Assembly: GCF_040833965.1 (NCBI RefSeq)
Contig: NZ_CP162142.1
Coordinates: 3,082,001 to 3,146,000 of the forward strand
Direction: 5' to 3'
Source: Leptospira sp. WS39.C2
GTDB lineage: Bacteria > Spirochaetota > Leptospiria > Leptospirales > Leptospiraceae
Length of the DNA: 64,000 bases
The stretch's first letter is position 1, and every line of letters begins with the position of its first letter. Position numbers and translations under genes: made by a program. Shown here one piece after another: positions 1 through 10,146 of the stretch. The notes under the pieces were generated by a model. That model saw nothing but the letters and a program-made list of their open reading frames with translations, did not search any database and had not been told where the DNA came from.

Positions 1-1028
1 AGTTCACCACGTTTTGCAAGAGCACCTGTCCATGCAAAAATAGAGGCAACTGAGTTTGTAGATGTGGTTTCCCCTTTTTGGTACTTACGATAGTGGCGAG
101 TCACAGTTCCGTGTGCAGCTTCGTATTCGTATTTTCCGTCTGGAGACACAAGAACTGATGTCATGAGACCAAGTGATCCAAAACCAGAAGCAACCATATC
201 ACTCATTACGTCACCATCGTAGTTCATGAGAGCCCAAAGTTGTCCACCTTCGTTTTTCATGATTTGCGCAACCGCATCATCAATGAGGTAATAACTGTAA
301 GTGATACCAGCAGCTTTCATTGCGGCTTCTTGTTCTTTTGCCATAGTATCAAAGATATCACGGAAACGAGCATGGTATTTTTTAGAGATAGTGTCTTTTG
401 TCGCAAACCAGATGCTGATTTTTTCAGATAAGGCATAAGTGAAACATGCTTTTGCAAACGACTTAATGGACTCATCTAAGTTGTGCATTGCAAGGGCAAC
501 ACCTGCACCTTTAAATTCATTCACAAGTAATCTTTGTTTTTCTTTTCCACTTGCGTCAGTATAAACGAGTTCAACTTTTCCTGGGCCATCAACCAGAATC
601 TCTACGTCACGATAAATATCACCATAAGCATGACGACCAATCGCAATTGGTTTTTTCCATGAATTTACAGCTGCAGGGATATTTTTGATAATGATAGGTT
701 TACGAAAAACTGTTCCATCTAAAATGGCACGTATAGTTCCGTTAGGTGACTTCCACTCTTGTTTTAAATTGTATTCTTTTACACGGTCTGCGTTGGGAGT
801 GATAGTCGCACATTTAACACCAACACCATGTTTTTTGATCGCATTTGCAGAATCAACAGTCACTTGGTCATCAGTTTTATCACGATACTCAACACCTAAG
901 TCATAATACTCTAATGTAATATCTAAATAAGGGTGGATAAAACGATCTTTGATTTCTTTCCAGATAATCCTTGTCATTTCATCGCCGTCTAACTCTACTA
1001 ACGGTGTTTTTACTTTAATTTTTCCCAT
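1..1028 (-). CDS. icd: NADP-dependent isocitrate dehydrogenase, 3' end outside window
   Basis: Oxidative decarboxylation of isocitrate to 2-oxoglutarate in the TCA cycle, with NADP as likely cofactor. The visible 342 residues start at an ATG preceded by AGGAG and carry [13 protein letters not shown] near the N-terminus, [12 protein letters not shown] for substrate contact, the metal-site segment around [19 protein letters not shown], and [11 protein letters not shown] near the cut end. This pattern is that of the homodimeric eukaryote-like (IDH1-type) enzyme, not the E. coli Icd type. The family is about 400 residues, so roughly 60 C-terminal residues lie left of the window. The gene reads leftward and appears to be first in its transcript, 46 bp from the next leftward gene. 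Confidence 0.95.
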   Translation of the reverse strand, partial: MGKIKVKTPLVELDGDEMTRIIWKEIKDRFIHPYLDITLEYYDLGVEYRDKTDDQVTVDSANAIKKHGVGVKCATITPNADRVKEYNLKQEWKSPNGTIRAILDGTVFRKPIIIKNIPAAVNSWKKPIAIGRHAYGDIYRDVEILVDGPGKVELVYTDASGKEKQRLLVNEFKGAGVALAMHNLDESIKSFAKACFTYALSEKISIWFATKDTISKKYHARFRDIFDTMAKEQEAAMKAAGITYSYYLIDDAVAQIMKNEGGQLWALMNYDGDVMSDMVASGFGSLGLMTSVLVSPDGKYEYEAAHGTVTRHYRKYQKGETTSTNSVASIFAWTGALAKRGE

Positions 1029-1074
1029 TGATTTCTCCTAAACTCATTCAATTTTTGATTCGCATTTATAAGAC

Positions 1075-1692
1075 TTAATTCGGATGTCCGAAGTACGTAT
1101 TCCAAAGGTAATGACAAAACTCTGTCGAATTATTGATCGCTCCTGAAATGGTATGAATTCCAGTGAGAGATGTATATCTTTTTCTATAGGCATCCGATTC
1201 GGAAATTGCAGAAAGTTTCGATTCAAGATGTAATAAAACTTCCTTCCAGGATTCACATTGTTCCTTTACCATTGGGTCTGTTGCTTTGATGGTCAGATTT
1301 TTTGCTTCCGAAATTTGAATTTCCCAAAAATGAGCAGGAAAAGCTGGGGGAGTGTATTTATCTCTAATGGATTCTAAATCTTTCTCAATTTCTTGGTCTT
1401 TGAAACTATGAAAAAAGAAAAAACCACTGAGTTTCAAAGAAATAGGTAGGTAAAATCGGAAGGTTTTATCATAAGAAACCATCTGTTGCAAAACCCATTG
1501 GGGAGACTTTCCCGTGGTTCCTTTTTCTTGGAAGGTTTTGCTGTCAAAAGATGTTAATTCATCAAAACAGTATTGGGCGAAACGAAGTTTCTCTTTCCAG
1601 AATATTTCTAAGATCTCCGTGACCATGTTCGTTTCGTTCATCTTGGATAGGGGAAAGTATTTTTCAAGTGAGAATCCTTTTTTAAGAACCAA
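1075..1692 (-). CDS. DinB-superfamily-like helical protein, function unknown
   Basis: A 205-residue cytoplasmic protein without signal peptide or membrane segment. The composition is helical, with a tract around SPQWVLQQMVSYDKTFRFYL followed by PPAFPAHFWE and a C-terminal HTISGAINNSTEFCHYLW, recalling DinB/YfiT-type four-helix proteins, but a metal-binding His triad is not obvious. I do not recognise a specific function. The given start is a TTG; an in-frame ATG at position 1641 would give 188 residues, and neither has a convincing ribosome-binding site. It lies upstream of icd on the same strand and is divergent from the 124-residue ORF at 1720. Confidence 0.55.
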   Translation of the reverse strand: MVLKKGFSLEKYFPLSKMNETNMVTEILEIFWKEKLRFAQYCFDELTSFDSKTFQEKGTTGKSPQWVLQQMVSYDKTFRFYLPISLKLSGFFFFHSFKDQEIEKDLESIRDKYTPPAFPAHFWEIQISEAKNLTIKATDPMVKEQCESWKEVLLHLESKLSAISESDAYRKRYTSLTGIHTISGAINNSTEFCHYLWNTYFGHPN

Positions 1693-1719
1693 GTGTCATG
1701 ATCGAATACCCCCAAATGT

Positions 1720-2094
1720 ATGAACGAAAATGACTTATCTTGGCATGAACTGGTTACCAAAAAGGAAGAATTTTTACACATCCTAAGGATTCTGAACCAT
1801 TATTATGAAATGCGCGGAGAAACGAAGTCCAAACAATTTGGATTCCGGCGTGTTCTCGCTGATTCTGATCCAAATTCGGTGCAGATCTTTTTTGCCAAAT
1901 TGGGATCTTTTGAATACCAAGTGGCTTGTCGGATTTTGCCAAATGAGGACACCGAATCTTGGATCCACATCGATGGGATCGCAGAGGAAAGAGAACGTCT
2001 CAAACAAATCGGCAACACAGACCACCCTGTGTTTTCTTTGGTTTGCCTTGGTGACCTCTATGCCCTTTCTGTTCCAACCCTTTTGTCCATTTAA
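1720..2094 (+). CDS. hypothetical protein, 124 aa
   Basis: Small acidic soluble protein starting at ATG. No signal peptide, no membrane helix and no motif that I recognise. The middle part (KLGSFEYQVACRILPNEDTE) has alternating beta character, and the tail is hydrophobic. Overlapping ORFs on both strands are shorter in supported start context or read as shadows. It is divergent from the DinB-like gene by 27 bp and followed 50 bp later by the exported lipocalin-like protein, so the two rightward genes may share a transcript. Confidence 0.5.
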   Translation: MNENDLSWHELVTKKEEFLHILRILNHYYEMRGETKSKQFGFRRVLADSDPNSVQIFFAKLGSFEYQVACRILPNEDTESWIHIDGIAEERERLKQIGNTDHPVFSLVCLGDLYALSVPTLLSI

Positions 2095-2144
2095 TGGATA
2101 TCCCCAAGAAAAACCTTGCTTCTTTTTCCTAGTCCTTTTAGGAT

Positions 2145-3188
2145 TTGGCAGTGCAATGGCAAATCTGTTACATCCAATTCATTTTGTTTGTTACTTTGCC
2201 ATTTACTTTTTCCCAATCTCTAAGCGCTGAAGATTTTAAAACCCAACATTATTCCGAAGAAGGGTATTTACAAGCCTGGAATTTTACCTTTCGAAACCAA
2301 AAGTACAATCTGTTTGCCACTTTTTTAGTAAGCAATTTTGGACCTGGTTCGCTTAACAATGGTATATCGTTACTTTTAAAATCCAAAGACCAACCAGTAT
2401 TTTACTCCACACGTGAATTTGATGCGGAAGAATATGAATCCAAAAAAGGTCAGTTTTACCAAAAAAGTGGGGAAAACTGGATGGAATATAAAAACGGAAT
2501 TTATTCGTTTTATATGAACTATGGAGATTGGGAAATCAAATTGGATTACAAACCTAGAAGAGGCAATGTTCCCATTTCAAAAGGAAAAATTCCATTAATG
2601 GAAAAAGGAAAATTTGTCCAAGCAGACATTCCATTTTCCTATTCCTCTGTTTCAGGAACCATCCGTTACAAAGATGTGGTAGAGGAAGTGAATGGTGTTG
2701 GTGGATTAGAACATATACTCTCCAATGAAGCAGTTTATCAGTTTTCAAAAAAATGGGAATTGGTCCGGTCTCAAACCAAAGACAATTATCGAATTTTCAC
2801 AGGTGGATTTATTGGAAATTCCAATTTCCCTGGTGAATTTTTTCGGAGAGTAGCAGTTTTAAATCCGTCTGGAAATTTAATTTTAGAAGGAACAGTCGAA
2901 AAAGTAGAAGTGATTGAATGGGAAAAAGAACCAACTTCAGGTTATACGATCCCAAAATCAGAGATTTTATATTTTCAAAATGGAACTTGCAAATTACAAG
3001 TCAAAAGAACTCGTCCTATCGCAACGATGAGTGCTTTGGAAAACATTTCCTCTTTTTTACGATTTTTCATCCAATTGTTTTTTGCAAAACCATACCAAAT
3101 CCATTGGTTTGCAGATCTCAAATTAGAATGTCCCGAATATTCAGGAGAAGCAAAAGGATACCATTCCAATTATCTAATTAATGAATGA
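2145..3188 (+). CDS. exported lipocalin-like (Svf1/AttH/CrtC-type) protein
   Basis: A 347-residue protein that begins with a hydrophobic signal-like segment (about residues 6-26, ending in FSQSLSAED) and is otherwise beta-rich. The segment VNGVGGLEHILSN resembles the G-x-G-x-x-E/D-H signature of Svf1/AttH/CrtC lipocalin-like domains, and FIGNSNFPGEFFRRVAVL could form a later strand pair. That assignment is by pattern only. Start is TTG at 2145 or GTG at 2151; no ATG is available before the signal segment. No lipobox cysteine is evident, so export to periplasm rather than lipidation is inferred. Convergent with the MBL-fold gene; their ends are only 20 bp apart. Confidence 0.55.
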   Translation: MAVQWQICYIQFILFVTLPFTFSQSLSAEDFKTQHYSEEGYLQAWNFTFRNQKYNLFATFLVSNFGPGSLNNGISLLLKSKDQPVFYSTREFDAEEYESKKGQFYQKSGENWMEYKNGIYSFYMNYGDWEIKLDYKPRRGNVPISKGKIPLMEKGKFVQADIPFSYSSVSGTIRYKDVVEEVNGVGGLEHILSNEAVYQFSKKWELVRSQTKDNYRIFTGGFIGNSNFPGEFFRRVAVLNPSGNLILEGTVEKVEVIEWEKEPTSGYTIPKSEILYFQNGTCKLQVKRTRPIATMSALENISSFLRFFIQLFFAKPYQIHWFADLKLECPEYSGEAKGYHSNYLINE

Positions 3189-3194
3189 ATGAGG

Positions 3195-3217
3195 ATTTTA
3201 TAAAATTATTATAAAAT
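3195..3217. terminator. AT-only hairpin between convergent genes
   Basis: A perfect 9-bp inverted repeat, ATTTTATAA and TTATAAAAT, separated by AATTA. It lies between the ends of the lipocalin-like gene (stop at 3188) and the MBL-fold gene and overlaps the latter's stop codon. It contains no G-C pairs, so it would be a weak terminator; position is the main argument. Confidence 0.35.
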
Positions 3218-4156
3218 AAACTTTTGGCCTTCGTGAGCAATATGAACTTGCATCCCACCAGGTTTTAATAACCGAGCTTCATCCAAAATGATACGAGAAA
3301 CTTCATGATCGGTATGGTCTGGTTCATGATGAGTTAAAACAACGGAACGAATCTCCATCATCTCTGCAAATTCAACTGCCTTACTTACGGCTGTATGTCC
3401 CCAACCAATTTTTTTCTCTGCCTCAGCCGTGCTATATTGAGCATCAATGATGATTAGGTCTGCACCTGCAATTTGAGGTTTCATTTTTAATAGATGTTCT
3501 CTGTCTTCTTCTCGGTATTCAACATCCGTACAAAACAAAAATATTTTATTCCCTTCTCTAATTCTATAACCAGTACAGGAACCAGGATGGCGAAGTCCAA
3601 ATGGTATGATTTTTAGACCACCTAACATATAAGATTCAAATTCTTTCCAAAGATGGAAATGTTTTTTGGAAGCCATTTGTTGAAACGTGATTGGGAAGTT
3701 TTCTGGGTGTTGTTGCCTTTCCAATCTTTCTTCTAAATTAGGGATACAAGAGTAAAAATGAATATTCACAGATGGTGAATAACCAGGTTTAAAAAAAGGC
3801 CAACCTTGGATGTGGTCCCAGTGAGTGTGAGACACAAGTATATGAAGGTCCATCTCTTTCCCACTGAAGGCTTCAGGGGCAAGTTGGTTGCCCAAAACTC
3901 GGATCCCAGTCCCCATATCCAAAATGACTTTTTCGCCCGCATCACCTTCGATAAGGACACAAGTAGTATTCCCACCTAAATCTTGGGATAAAGGGATTGG
4001 TAGATGGTTTAAAAACTCTTCTTCGGAGAATCCTTTTGGATCTTTTTTCCATTCTTCTTTTGCTAAATGCAGAATTTTTAAGGTTTTTTCTCGTTGTTCC
4101 TGTTTTGAAATCGGTGTTGGAAGGCTACCTCGCACACCAAAAAGAGTTATTTTCAT
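3209..4156 (-). CDS. metallo-beta-lactamase-fold hydrolase
   Basis: A 315-residue cytoplasmic protein. It opens with MKITLFGVRGSLPTP, typical of the PhnP/PqsE-like branch of MBL-fold phosphodiesterases, and has GGNTTCVLI, then the metal motif SHTHWDHIQGWPFF (H-x-H-x-D-H), a second-half histidine in HPGSCTGYRI, an aspartate in FCTDVEYREED and a terminal LTHHEPDH. All metal ligands expected for a dinuclear Zn/Mn site appear present. Substrate is unknown; related proteins cleave cyclic phosphodiesters or nucleotides. It is 48 bp from the divergent trmB start. Confidence 0.8.
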   Translation of the reverse strand: MKITLFGVRGSLPTPISKQEQREKTLKILHLAKEEWKKDPKGFSEEEFLNHLPIPLSQDLGGNTTCVLIEGDAGEKVILDMGTGIRVLGNQLAPEAFSGKEMDLHILVSHTHWDHIQGWPFFKPGYSPSVNIHFYSCIPNLEERLERQQHPENFPITFQQMASKKHFHLWKEFESYMLGGLKIIPFGLRHPGSCTGYRIREGNKIFLFCTDVEYREEDREHLLKMKPQIAGADLIIIDAQYSTAEAEKKIGWGHTAVSKAVEFAEMMEIRSVVLTHHEPDHTDHEVSRIILDEARLLKPGGMQVHIAHEGQKFIL

Positions 4157-4204
4157 CTAGTTCCTTTTTAAAATCCTGACATTAAATCATCGGAAGAAAT
4201 ACAA

Positions 4205-4864
4205 TTGTTAGTTAATCCAGAAATCCAAGAAAAACTTTGGAAGTTTACTACCAAAACTTCCTACAATTCAGACTATCTCCTGAAACCTAACGAACGGGGA
4301 AAAAAAATCGACCTAAAAAATTCTTTCCCAGCTCAAACCAAACACTTCGTTTTAGAGTTAGGTTCTGGTTGGGGTGAAGTTGCCATAGAATTGGCAAAAA
4401 ATGACCACCAAACGGGATACCTACTCATGGAAAAAAAGGTAAACCGAATCATCCATACAGAAAAACAAAGGAAAACGTTAGGTTTAGAAAATATTCGTTA
4501 TATGACCGTTAACTTCCAATGGTTCTTCGATGAACTTCTGGAGAAAGAAATTTTTGACAAAATCATTATCAATTTTCCTGATCCTTGGCCAAAGAAAAAA
4601 CACCGTAAAAATAGACTTATGCAGTCCTATATGTTACAACAAATATACACGTTGTTAAAACCAGGTGGGGAACTTTTATTTGCGACTGACTATGGTCCTT
4701 ACGCTAGAAAAACCATCTCTCTTTTCCGTAATTTTCCAAATTTTTTATGGAATGATAAAGAATATGAATTTGAAAGACCAGGGTTTCCAATCTCTTTTTT
4801 TGAAGCAGAAAAACGAAATGAAGGGAAACGGATTTATTACCTAAAACGAACCAAACCATTTTGA
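4205..4864 (+). CDS. trmB: tRNA (guanine-N7-)-methyltransferase
   Basis: Methylates N7 of G46 in the variable loop of tRNAs using S-adenosylmethionine. The 219-residue protein shows the SAM-binding motif LELGSGWGEVAIELA, LLMEKKVNRI in place of motif II, and the family signature NFPDPWPKKKHRKNRLMQ with the catalytic Asp and tRNA-binding lysines; FATDYGPYA is also conserved. The length is normal for the family. The start is TTG, with GGAAG ten bases upstream. Single gene, divergent from the MBL-fold gene. Confidence 0.93.
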   Translation: MLVNPEIQEKLWKFTTKTSYNSDYLLKPNERGKKIDLKNSFPAQTKHFVLELGSGWGEVAIELAKNDHQTGYLLMEKKVNRIIHTEKQRKTLGLENIRYMTVNFQWFFDELLEKEIFDKIIINFPDPWPKKKHRKNRLMQSYMLQQIYTLLKPGGELLFATDYGPYARKTISLFRNFPNFLWNDKEYEFERPGFPISFFEAEKRNEGKRIYYLKRTKPF

Positions 4865-4942
4865 TCCGTTTGAAACCGAAAAAATCCGTCTCAACAAATT
4901 CGAATTAGATTGTTAGATTCACTATTGTATTAGCAAAACGAA

Positions 4943-7900
4943 CTAATCGATTGTCACTGTACTAATCCTTAATCCGTCTCGATCTCCTTTCCAAGGTACT
5001 GAAGTTTTTTCTCTTCCTTTGATGAGTAATAATTCTTTGGATCTTCCCTCAACTACCAAACCATCCATTGGGAAATAAAAATCCCCTTCGATTTGGTAAG
5101 AATCTTTCCATTTAGAACCACCTTTCCAGAGATAGGTGGTATTTTCAGTATTTACAAGTAAGGAATCTGGATTTTTAACAACAGAACGAACCGAGTCAGT
5201 TTTGCCTATAGCATACAATTTTGCTTTTTCAGTGCCCTCATAGATTTGGCCACCAAGTTGCACCAAACAAGATTCTTCTAAACAACCTAAAAAGTTAGCA
5301 GATTCCTTTGTATCTTTTTTTGTAATAGGAAGGGAAAGTTTTGGATCTTTTTCATTGGGGGCATTGGGACTAAAAACTTGTACTAAAAATTCCTTTTTAG
5401 TATCACGGATCACAAAAAGTTTTCCTTCTCCATTCAAAGAAAAGCCTACAAAATCATTTCCATTCCACTCTTCTTGGATTTCTAAATTTGGATTTGTCCG
5501 AACGAGTTTTCGATTAGGTGACTTATCCTTTTCTAATAATAAGTAAAAACCATTTGTATCTGCTGAACCTTGTTTCACTTTCCAGCCAGCTAGTACCTGT
5601 TTCTTGAATGTCATTTTCCCTGATTCAGGGTAAATTTTCGTCGCAGTGTCATTGGAAATGCCAACAAGTTCCTTTCCCGCTACCAAAAGTTGGAAAGGAG
5701 TTGAAGTGTATTGTTTCCAAACGAGTTCTTTTGTGATTCGATCATATCCGACAAGTGCTGTTCCATAATTTACAATGATACGGTTTGGGTATACAATTGG
5801 TGTTGAAACTGGAGTTCCAGATAAATTAAGATCAGTCACATGAAGAGGTTCATCATCCAAGGCATCCGAAGGAAGAAGCCTAGCGTACTTTGTTTCTCCA
5901 TATTCACGTAAGATTTTTTCTTTGACCGCATTTCGTTTGGTTTTGGTTTTCTCAGATGGTGATTGTTTTTGTTTTGCATCTAAGATACGAAATTGAGCAA
6001 ACAACGCTTCTGCCGAAGGTTCTTCTTTTAAAACACGATCAATTGTTTTTTCGGCATCTTCGAGTTTGTTTTCTTTGAAATAAATATAAGCAAGTTGGAT
6101 TTCTCCATCCATAAAATCAGGGTCTGATTTACGAATCGATTCAAGGATCGATTTTGCTTCTTTTGTTAAGTCTTCGTTAAAATAAGCAATTGCCAAATTA
6201 TAAGAAGAAAGTCCAAATTCAGAGTCCTTCTCTCTTGCTTTTTCAAATTCACGTTTGGCCGCATCCATTTGGTTCAATTTATATAAGGCAAGACCTTTAG
6301 CGACATTACTTGGTGCGAAGTTTGGATTGACTAAAATTGCTTTGTCAAATTCGGCAATTGCTCCTTCGTAATTTTTTCGCTTCATTGTTACAAGGCCTAA
6401 CATGTAGTAGGCGTAATAAGAATCTGGTTTTTCACGTAAGATATCGTAAAAACCATCTTCCGCTCGTTTAAGCTCACCTTTTTTATAATAAAATGAATAA
6501 ATCCCTTCTTTAAAGGAAATCGCATTTTCCTTATTGGATTTTACCGCATTTTCCAATATGGAAAGACCTTTTTCCTCTTCCCCTTTTTCAATATAACACT
6601 CAGCAATTTTCACGAGGAGAGAAGCTTTTGGCACTCTATCATAAGCTTTTTGGTATGGAGAAACTGCTTCGATGTATTTTTTACGATTAAAAAGTGTATT
6701 TCCTTCTTTGACTAAAGGCAAAATCTCCGCAAAACGCGAGTTCTCCGAAACAGTTTTTTCAGTTTCAATTAGTTCCGGAATGTCTTTTGTAAACTTTTTG
6801 GATTTTTGAATGAACTCATTTGCTTTCGTATAATTTTCTTTAGAGTTTTCTTCCACTGCCCGTTTGTAGTACAAACTTCCTAAACGGTAATCCACCGCTT
6901 CATTGTTTGGAAACTTTTTGCGAAGTCCCATGTAAATGGATTCAGCTTCGTCCCACTTGCTCGCATCTTCTGCAATCCGGCCGAGTGTGATGGCACTAAA
7001 TGGATCTGTTGCTGATAAAATTTCTAATTTTTTGATGTATTCTTTTTCTTTTTTGGTTTCACCAGTTTTAGCATACACACGTGCGAGGCCTTGTAAAGCA
7101 CCTGGGTTAGCATTATCCATTCGATATGCTTCAAGGTAGGAACCTTCTGCTTTTTTATATTCATTAAAAGCAAAATAACCACGACCAAATGCATTTTGAA
7201 CGGCAGGGTTTTCGGGGTTTACACCCATAGCCTTTCCATATTCGTCAAACGCTTGTTTGCGTTTGCCTTGGCGTAAAAAAGAATCACCACTAACAATGAA
7301 TTTTTGTGATTCAGCAAGGATCTTTGCTTTTCGAATGTCTTCCTTTTTTGCCTTCGGATGTGTTTCTGCTTTTTTTAAAACATCTAAGGCTTCATCAAAA
7401 CGACCTGAATCGATCAGAACATAAGCCAAGTTCATTTTCGGTTCAATAAAGTTTGGATCCCAAGAGGACGCATCTTGGAAACTAAGAGTTGCTTTTTTAA
7501 CTTCACCCCACTTCCATTCACATATCCCTTGTTTGTTGCGGATTTCCGCATTTTTAGGAACTTTTTGTAATCCAATTTTAGAAGATTTTAAACAATCAGA
7601 ATAATTATGAGTTTGTATGAGAACATTACACAACCCAACATAAGCATTTGCATTTGTATCAGAAAGAGAAATGGATTTTTTAAAACTCTCTTCACTTTCT
7701 TTGAGTTTTCCATTTAAGAGTTGTGCATTTCCAAGAAAAGACCATACCGATGAGTTTTGTGGCTGTAGTTCAGATGCTTTTTTAAATTCGTTTGTTGCTT
7801 CCGGATAATTTTTTTTGTTTAAAAAGTCATTCCCTCTTTGGATGAGAGAGGCAATTTTTGTCGAAAGTTTTGCATCTTTTGCAGATTTAAGTTCTGGATT

Positions 7901-8536
7901 TAATTTTTCAGCTTTTGCGAAATAACTTTCTGCTTCATCATATCGTTTTAATTCCAAACATACATCACCTAACTGATTGAGTAATTCAATTGGGTATGGG
8001 AAATCTTTTTTCTCTTCTAATGATTTTAAGGTTACTAAACTTTCCTGGTAACGACCCAAGTTTTTCAAAAGAAGACCTGTTTTATATGTGTAAATGGATT
8101 CTTCTGGTTTTAATTTATTTAAGGTTTGGTATGTAGAAAGTGCGGCTTCATTTTCGCCGAGAGTTGATTGAACAGTTCCAAGTCCAATTAGTATTTTTTC
8201 ATTTTGTGGGTCTAAATTGTTTCCCTTTTCATAAGCGGACTTTGAATTTTCATACTCACCAAGTTGGTAATAGGAAGCCCCAACAAGGGCATACCCTTCT
8301 ACTAGTTCAAAAGTTTGAATGGAAAGTTTTGCTTTTTCTAAGGCGACATCCATGTTCCCCTTTTGGAATTCATTACTTCCATCTGCAATGAGGGCACGTG
8401 CCTCTTCGATTTTTTGACGATCAGAAACATTAGATTTTTCTACTACTGAATCTTTGACAGTGACTGCTTGGAAATCTCGGGAACGACAACCGACAAACGA
8501 AATGAGTAAAACAGATACAACAATCAAGTGTTTCAT
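4943..8536 (-). CDS. giant TPR lipoprotein with C-terminal propeller-like domain
   Basis: A 1197-residue lipoprotein. The signal peptide ends in a lipobox around SFVGC at Cys17. Residues about 35-870 are a long run of degenerate tetratricopeptide repeats (e.g. ALVGASYYQLGEYENSKSAY; AYYMLGLVTMKRKNYEGAI). From about residue 890 the sequence changes to beta-rich blades (TPIVYPNRIIVNYGTALVGY, KELVWKQYTSTPFQLLVAG) resembling a PQQ-type or WD-like propeller. Such proteins scaffold envelope complexes. It overlaps the PEGA lipoprotein upstream by 4 bp (ATGA), indicating translational coupling, and is the last gene of the FecR-PEGA-TPR set. Confidence 0.82.
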   Translation of the reverse strand: MKHLIVVSVLLISFVGCRSRDFQAVTVKDSVVEKSNVSDRQKIEEARALIADGSNEFQKGNMDVALEKAKLSIQTFELVEGYALVGASYYQLGEYENSKSAYEKGNNLDPQNEKILIGLGTVQSTLGENEAALSTYQTLNKLKPEESIYTYKTGLLLKNLGRYQESLVTLKSLEEKKDFPYPIELLNQLGDVCLELKRYDEAESYFAKAEKLNPELKSAKDAKLSTKIASLIQRGNDFLNKKNYPEATNEFKKASELQPQNSSVWSFLGNAQLLNGKLKESEESFKKSISLSDTNANAYVGLCNVLIQTHNYSDCLKSSKIGLQKVPKNAEIRNKQGICEWKWGEVKKATLSFQDASSWDPNFIEPKMNLAYVLIDSGRFDEALDVLKKAETHPKAKKEDIRKAKILAESQKFIVSGDSFLRQGKRKQAFDEYGKAMGVNPENPAVQNAFGRGYFAFNEYKKAEGSYLEAYRMDNANPGALQGLARVYAKTGETKKEKEYIKKLEILSATDPFSAITLGRIAEDASKWDEAESIYMGLRKKFPNNEAVDYRLGSLYYKRAVEENSKENYTKANEFIQKSKKFTKDIPELIETEKTVSENSRFAEILPLVKEGNTLFNRKKYIEAVSPYQKAYDRVPKASLLVKIAECYIEKGEEEKGLSILENAVKSNKENAISFKEGIYSFYYKKGELKRAEDGFYDILREKPDSYYAYYMLGLVTMKRKNYEGAIAEFDKAILVNPNFAPSNVAKGLALYKLNQMDAAKREFEKAREKDSEFGLSSYNLAIAYFNEDLTKEAKSILESIRKSDPDFMDGEIQLAYIYFKENKLEDAEKTIDRVLKEEPSAEALFAQFRILDAKQKQSPSEKTKTKRNAVKEKILREYGETKYARLLPSDALDDEPLHVTDLNLSGTPVSTPIVYPNRIIVNYGTALVGYDRITKELVWKQYTSTPFQLLVAGKELVGISNDTATKIYPESGKMTFKKQVLAGWKVKQGSADTNGFYLLLEKDKSPNRKLVRTNPNLEIQEEWNGNDFVGFSLNGEGKLFVIRDTKKEFLVQVFSPNAPNEKDPKLSLPITKKDTKESANFLGCLEESCLVQLGGQIYEGTEKAKLYAIGKTDSVRSVVKNPDSLLVNTENTTYLWKGGSKWKDSYQIEGDFYFPMDGLVVEGRSKELLLIKGREKTSVPWKGDRDGLRISTVTID

Positions 8537-10146
8537 TTTTGGAACCTTTGTTCGAACTTAACCATATCAGGGTATTGGATTTTTAAACTTCGGAGAGGGA
8601 CACCCACCAAAGGCGCATTATGTGGAGTTAGAATTCCTAAATTCCAAAAAGATTCAAAACTCCAAGGGAATTCCTCAACCATTTTGTTGCCCAAATACAA
8701 ACGGATCATCTTTTTCTCAATATCAGTTGTGAACTTGATACTACGACCTTTGAGTTCATCTTCCTTATTCCATCGAAAAGAAGAACGAACAGGAGCTTCT
8801 AATTCATTTTGGGAGAATTTTACAATATGGAAGTCTGTTTGGTCTACATAAACTAAAATCGAATTTTGGTTGTGGTCGTGTATGGAAAGTCCAAGAGCAC
8901 CGTTGTACTCTTTTTTGAGATCTAACACGAGTTCCGCTTCTAAATAATCAGGAATGAGGTCTTCCGAAAAAACTCCATACCAACCTTTTGGTAAGTCTTT
9001 GTTCTTCGCAAAAGTTAGTTTTCCAGGGAATGTAGCTGAGAAGTTAGGTGAAGGTGTTGATAAGTTCCAAAACTCTTCTGATTCCCAACCCACTCCATCT
9101 TCTAAGGAAATTGGTAAAGCAATGGATGTGATTTGTTTTGGTCGGATTTTGATTCCCGCTTTTGCATATTCAAAATGAGAATCTATAGTGGTTCGGATGA
9201 ATTGGATCGGATAACTTCCGTAAGGAACTCCCGACTCTGCATATTGTGTTTTCCCTTTTTTTTGGCCATCGATGACTACATCAAGTCCAGGAGGAAAACT
9301 GGAAACAACTACAGTACCTTGGGAAATATCATCATTCCATTCTTGGAATACCCTTGTTGTTTTTCCTGCTCGCACTAATATGTTTCTTTTTACTTGGTCT
9401 TTGCCAGGTTTTGCAAACGATAAACTATGTCTGCCATTGATGAGAGTATAATTGAGTAGAGGTGCTTTTCCAATCTCTATGCCATCCAAATAAATGATGG
9501 TACCTGGAGATGTAGAAAAAACAGACACCTTACCTTGCATAGAAGCCGTAAAATAAGTTCGTAATTCATCATTTGAAGGAGAAGTGAATTCTAAAAAATA
9601 AGAAGGGACAAATTCAGTAAGTGGGAGTAAATGTTTTTTTCCATGAAACACATCGAAGGATTTAATGGATTTGTTTTTCGGTTCTTTTTCTTCTTGGTAA
9701 ACAAATACCGCCTTTCCAAAGTTCTGTGACAAAACTGGATCTTTGTACAAAACATCCACAAGGTATCTTTCTGCTGATTTGGAAAGTGTCAGTTCTAGAA
9801 CTAAATCTATATCATTGGTTTCAAAAAACTTGGGATCAGGTTTGGCTGGTGATTTTTGATAAACACCTAACCTGGAATGAGGAAAAAGGATTTTTTCTTC
9901 GATGAGTGCTAAATCGGAAAGTGAAAACCCCTCTGGAACTTGTTTCCAGAGGAGAGTGAAACTCGGAGTGGATTTATTTACCGGTCGTTCTCTGTAATCT
10001 CTACCCGAAGGAAGGGGTTCAGACTCTCCAAGATCTGGAGTGACAAACTTAGGTTTTGTAAAACTTCGGTTGAGTGTTTCGATCTTTGAGACCGAAGAAC
10101 AATAACCGACTAAAAAACAAAGGACCGGTAAATAAACATATCTCAT
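8533..10146 (-). CDS. PEGA-domain lipoprotein
   Basis: A 537-residue lipoprotein with a signal peptide ending in LVGYC (Cys16). Two PEGA-like beta modules lie in the middle: GTIIYLDGIEIGKAPL and, after TVVVSSFPP, GLDVVIDGQKKGKTQY. PEGA domains are small surface or periplasmic beta folds. The C-terminal 180 residues are beta-rich (LVLDLKKEYNGALGLSIHDH...) and look like a concanavalin-type sandwich. The start overlaps the stop of the FecR gene by 4 bp, and the stop overlaps the TPR gene start by 4 bp, so three lipoproteins are made in fixed order and probably in related amounts. Confidence 0.8.
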   Translation of the reverse strand: MRYVYLPVLCFLVGYCSSVSKIETLNRSFTKPKFVTPDLGESEPLPSGRDYRERPVNKSTPSFTLLWKQVPEGFSLSDLALIEEKILFPHSRLGVYQKSPAKPDPKFFETNDIDLVLELTLSKSAERYLVDVLYKDPVLSQNFGKAVFVYQEEKEPKNKSIKSFDVFHGKKHLLPLTEFVPSYFLEFTSPSNDELRTYFTASMQGKVSVFSTSPGTIIYLDGIEIGKAPLLNYTLINGRHSLSFAKPGKDQVKRNILVRAGKTTRVFQEWNDDISQGTVVVSSFPPGLDVVIDGQKKGKTQYAESGVPYGSYPIQFIRTTIDSHFEYAKAGIKIRPKQITSIALPISLEDGVGWESEEFWNLSTPSPNFSATFPGKLTFAKNKDLPKGWYGVFSEDLIPDYLEAELVLDLKKEYNGALGLSIHDHNQNSILVYVDQTDFHIVKFSQNELEAPVRSSFRWNKEDELKGRSIKFTTDIEKKMIRLYLGNKMVEEFPWSFESFWNLGILTPHNAPLVGVPLRSLKIQYPDMVKFEQRFQK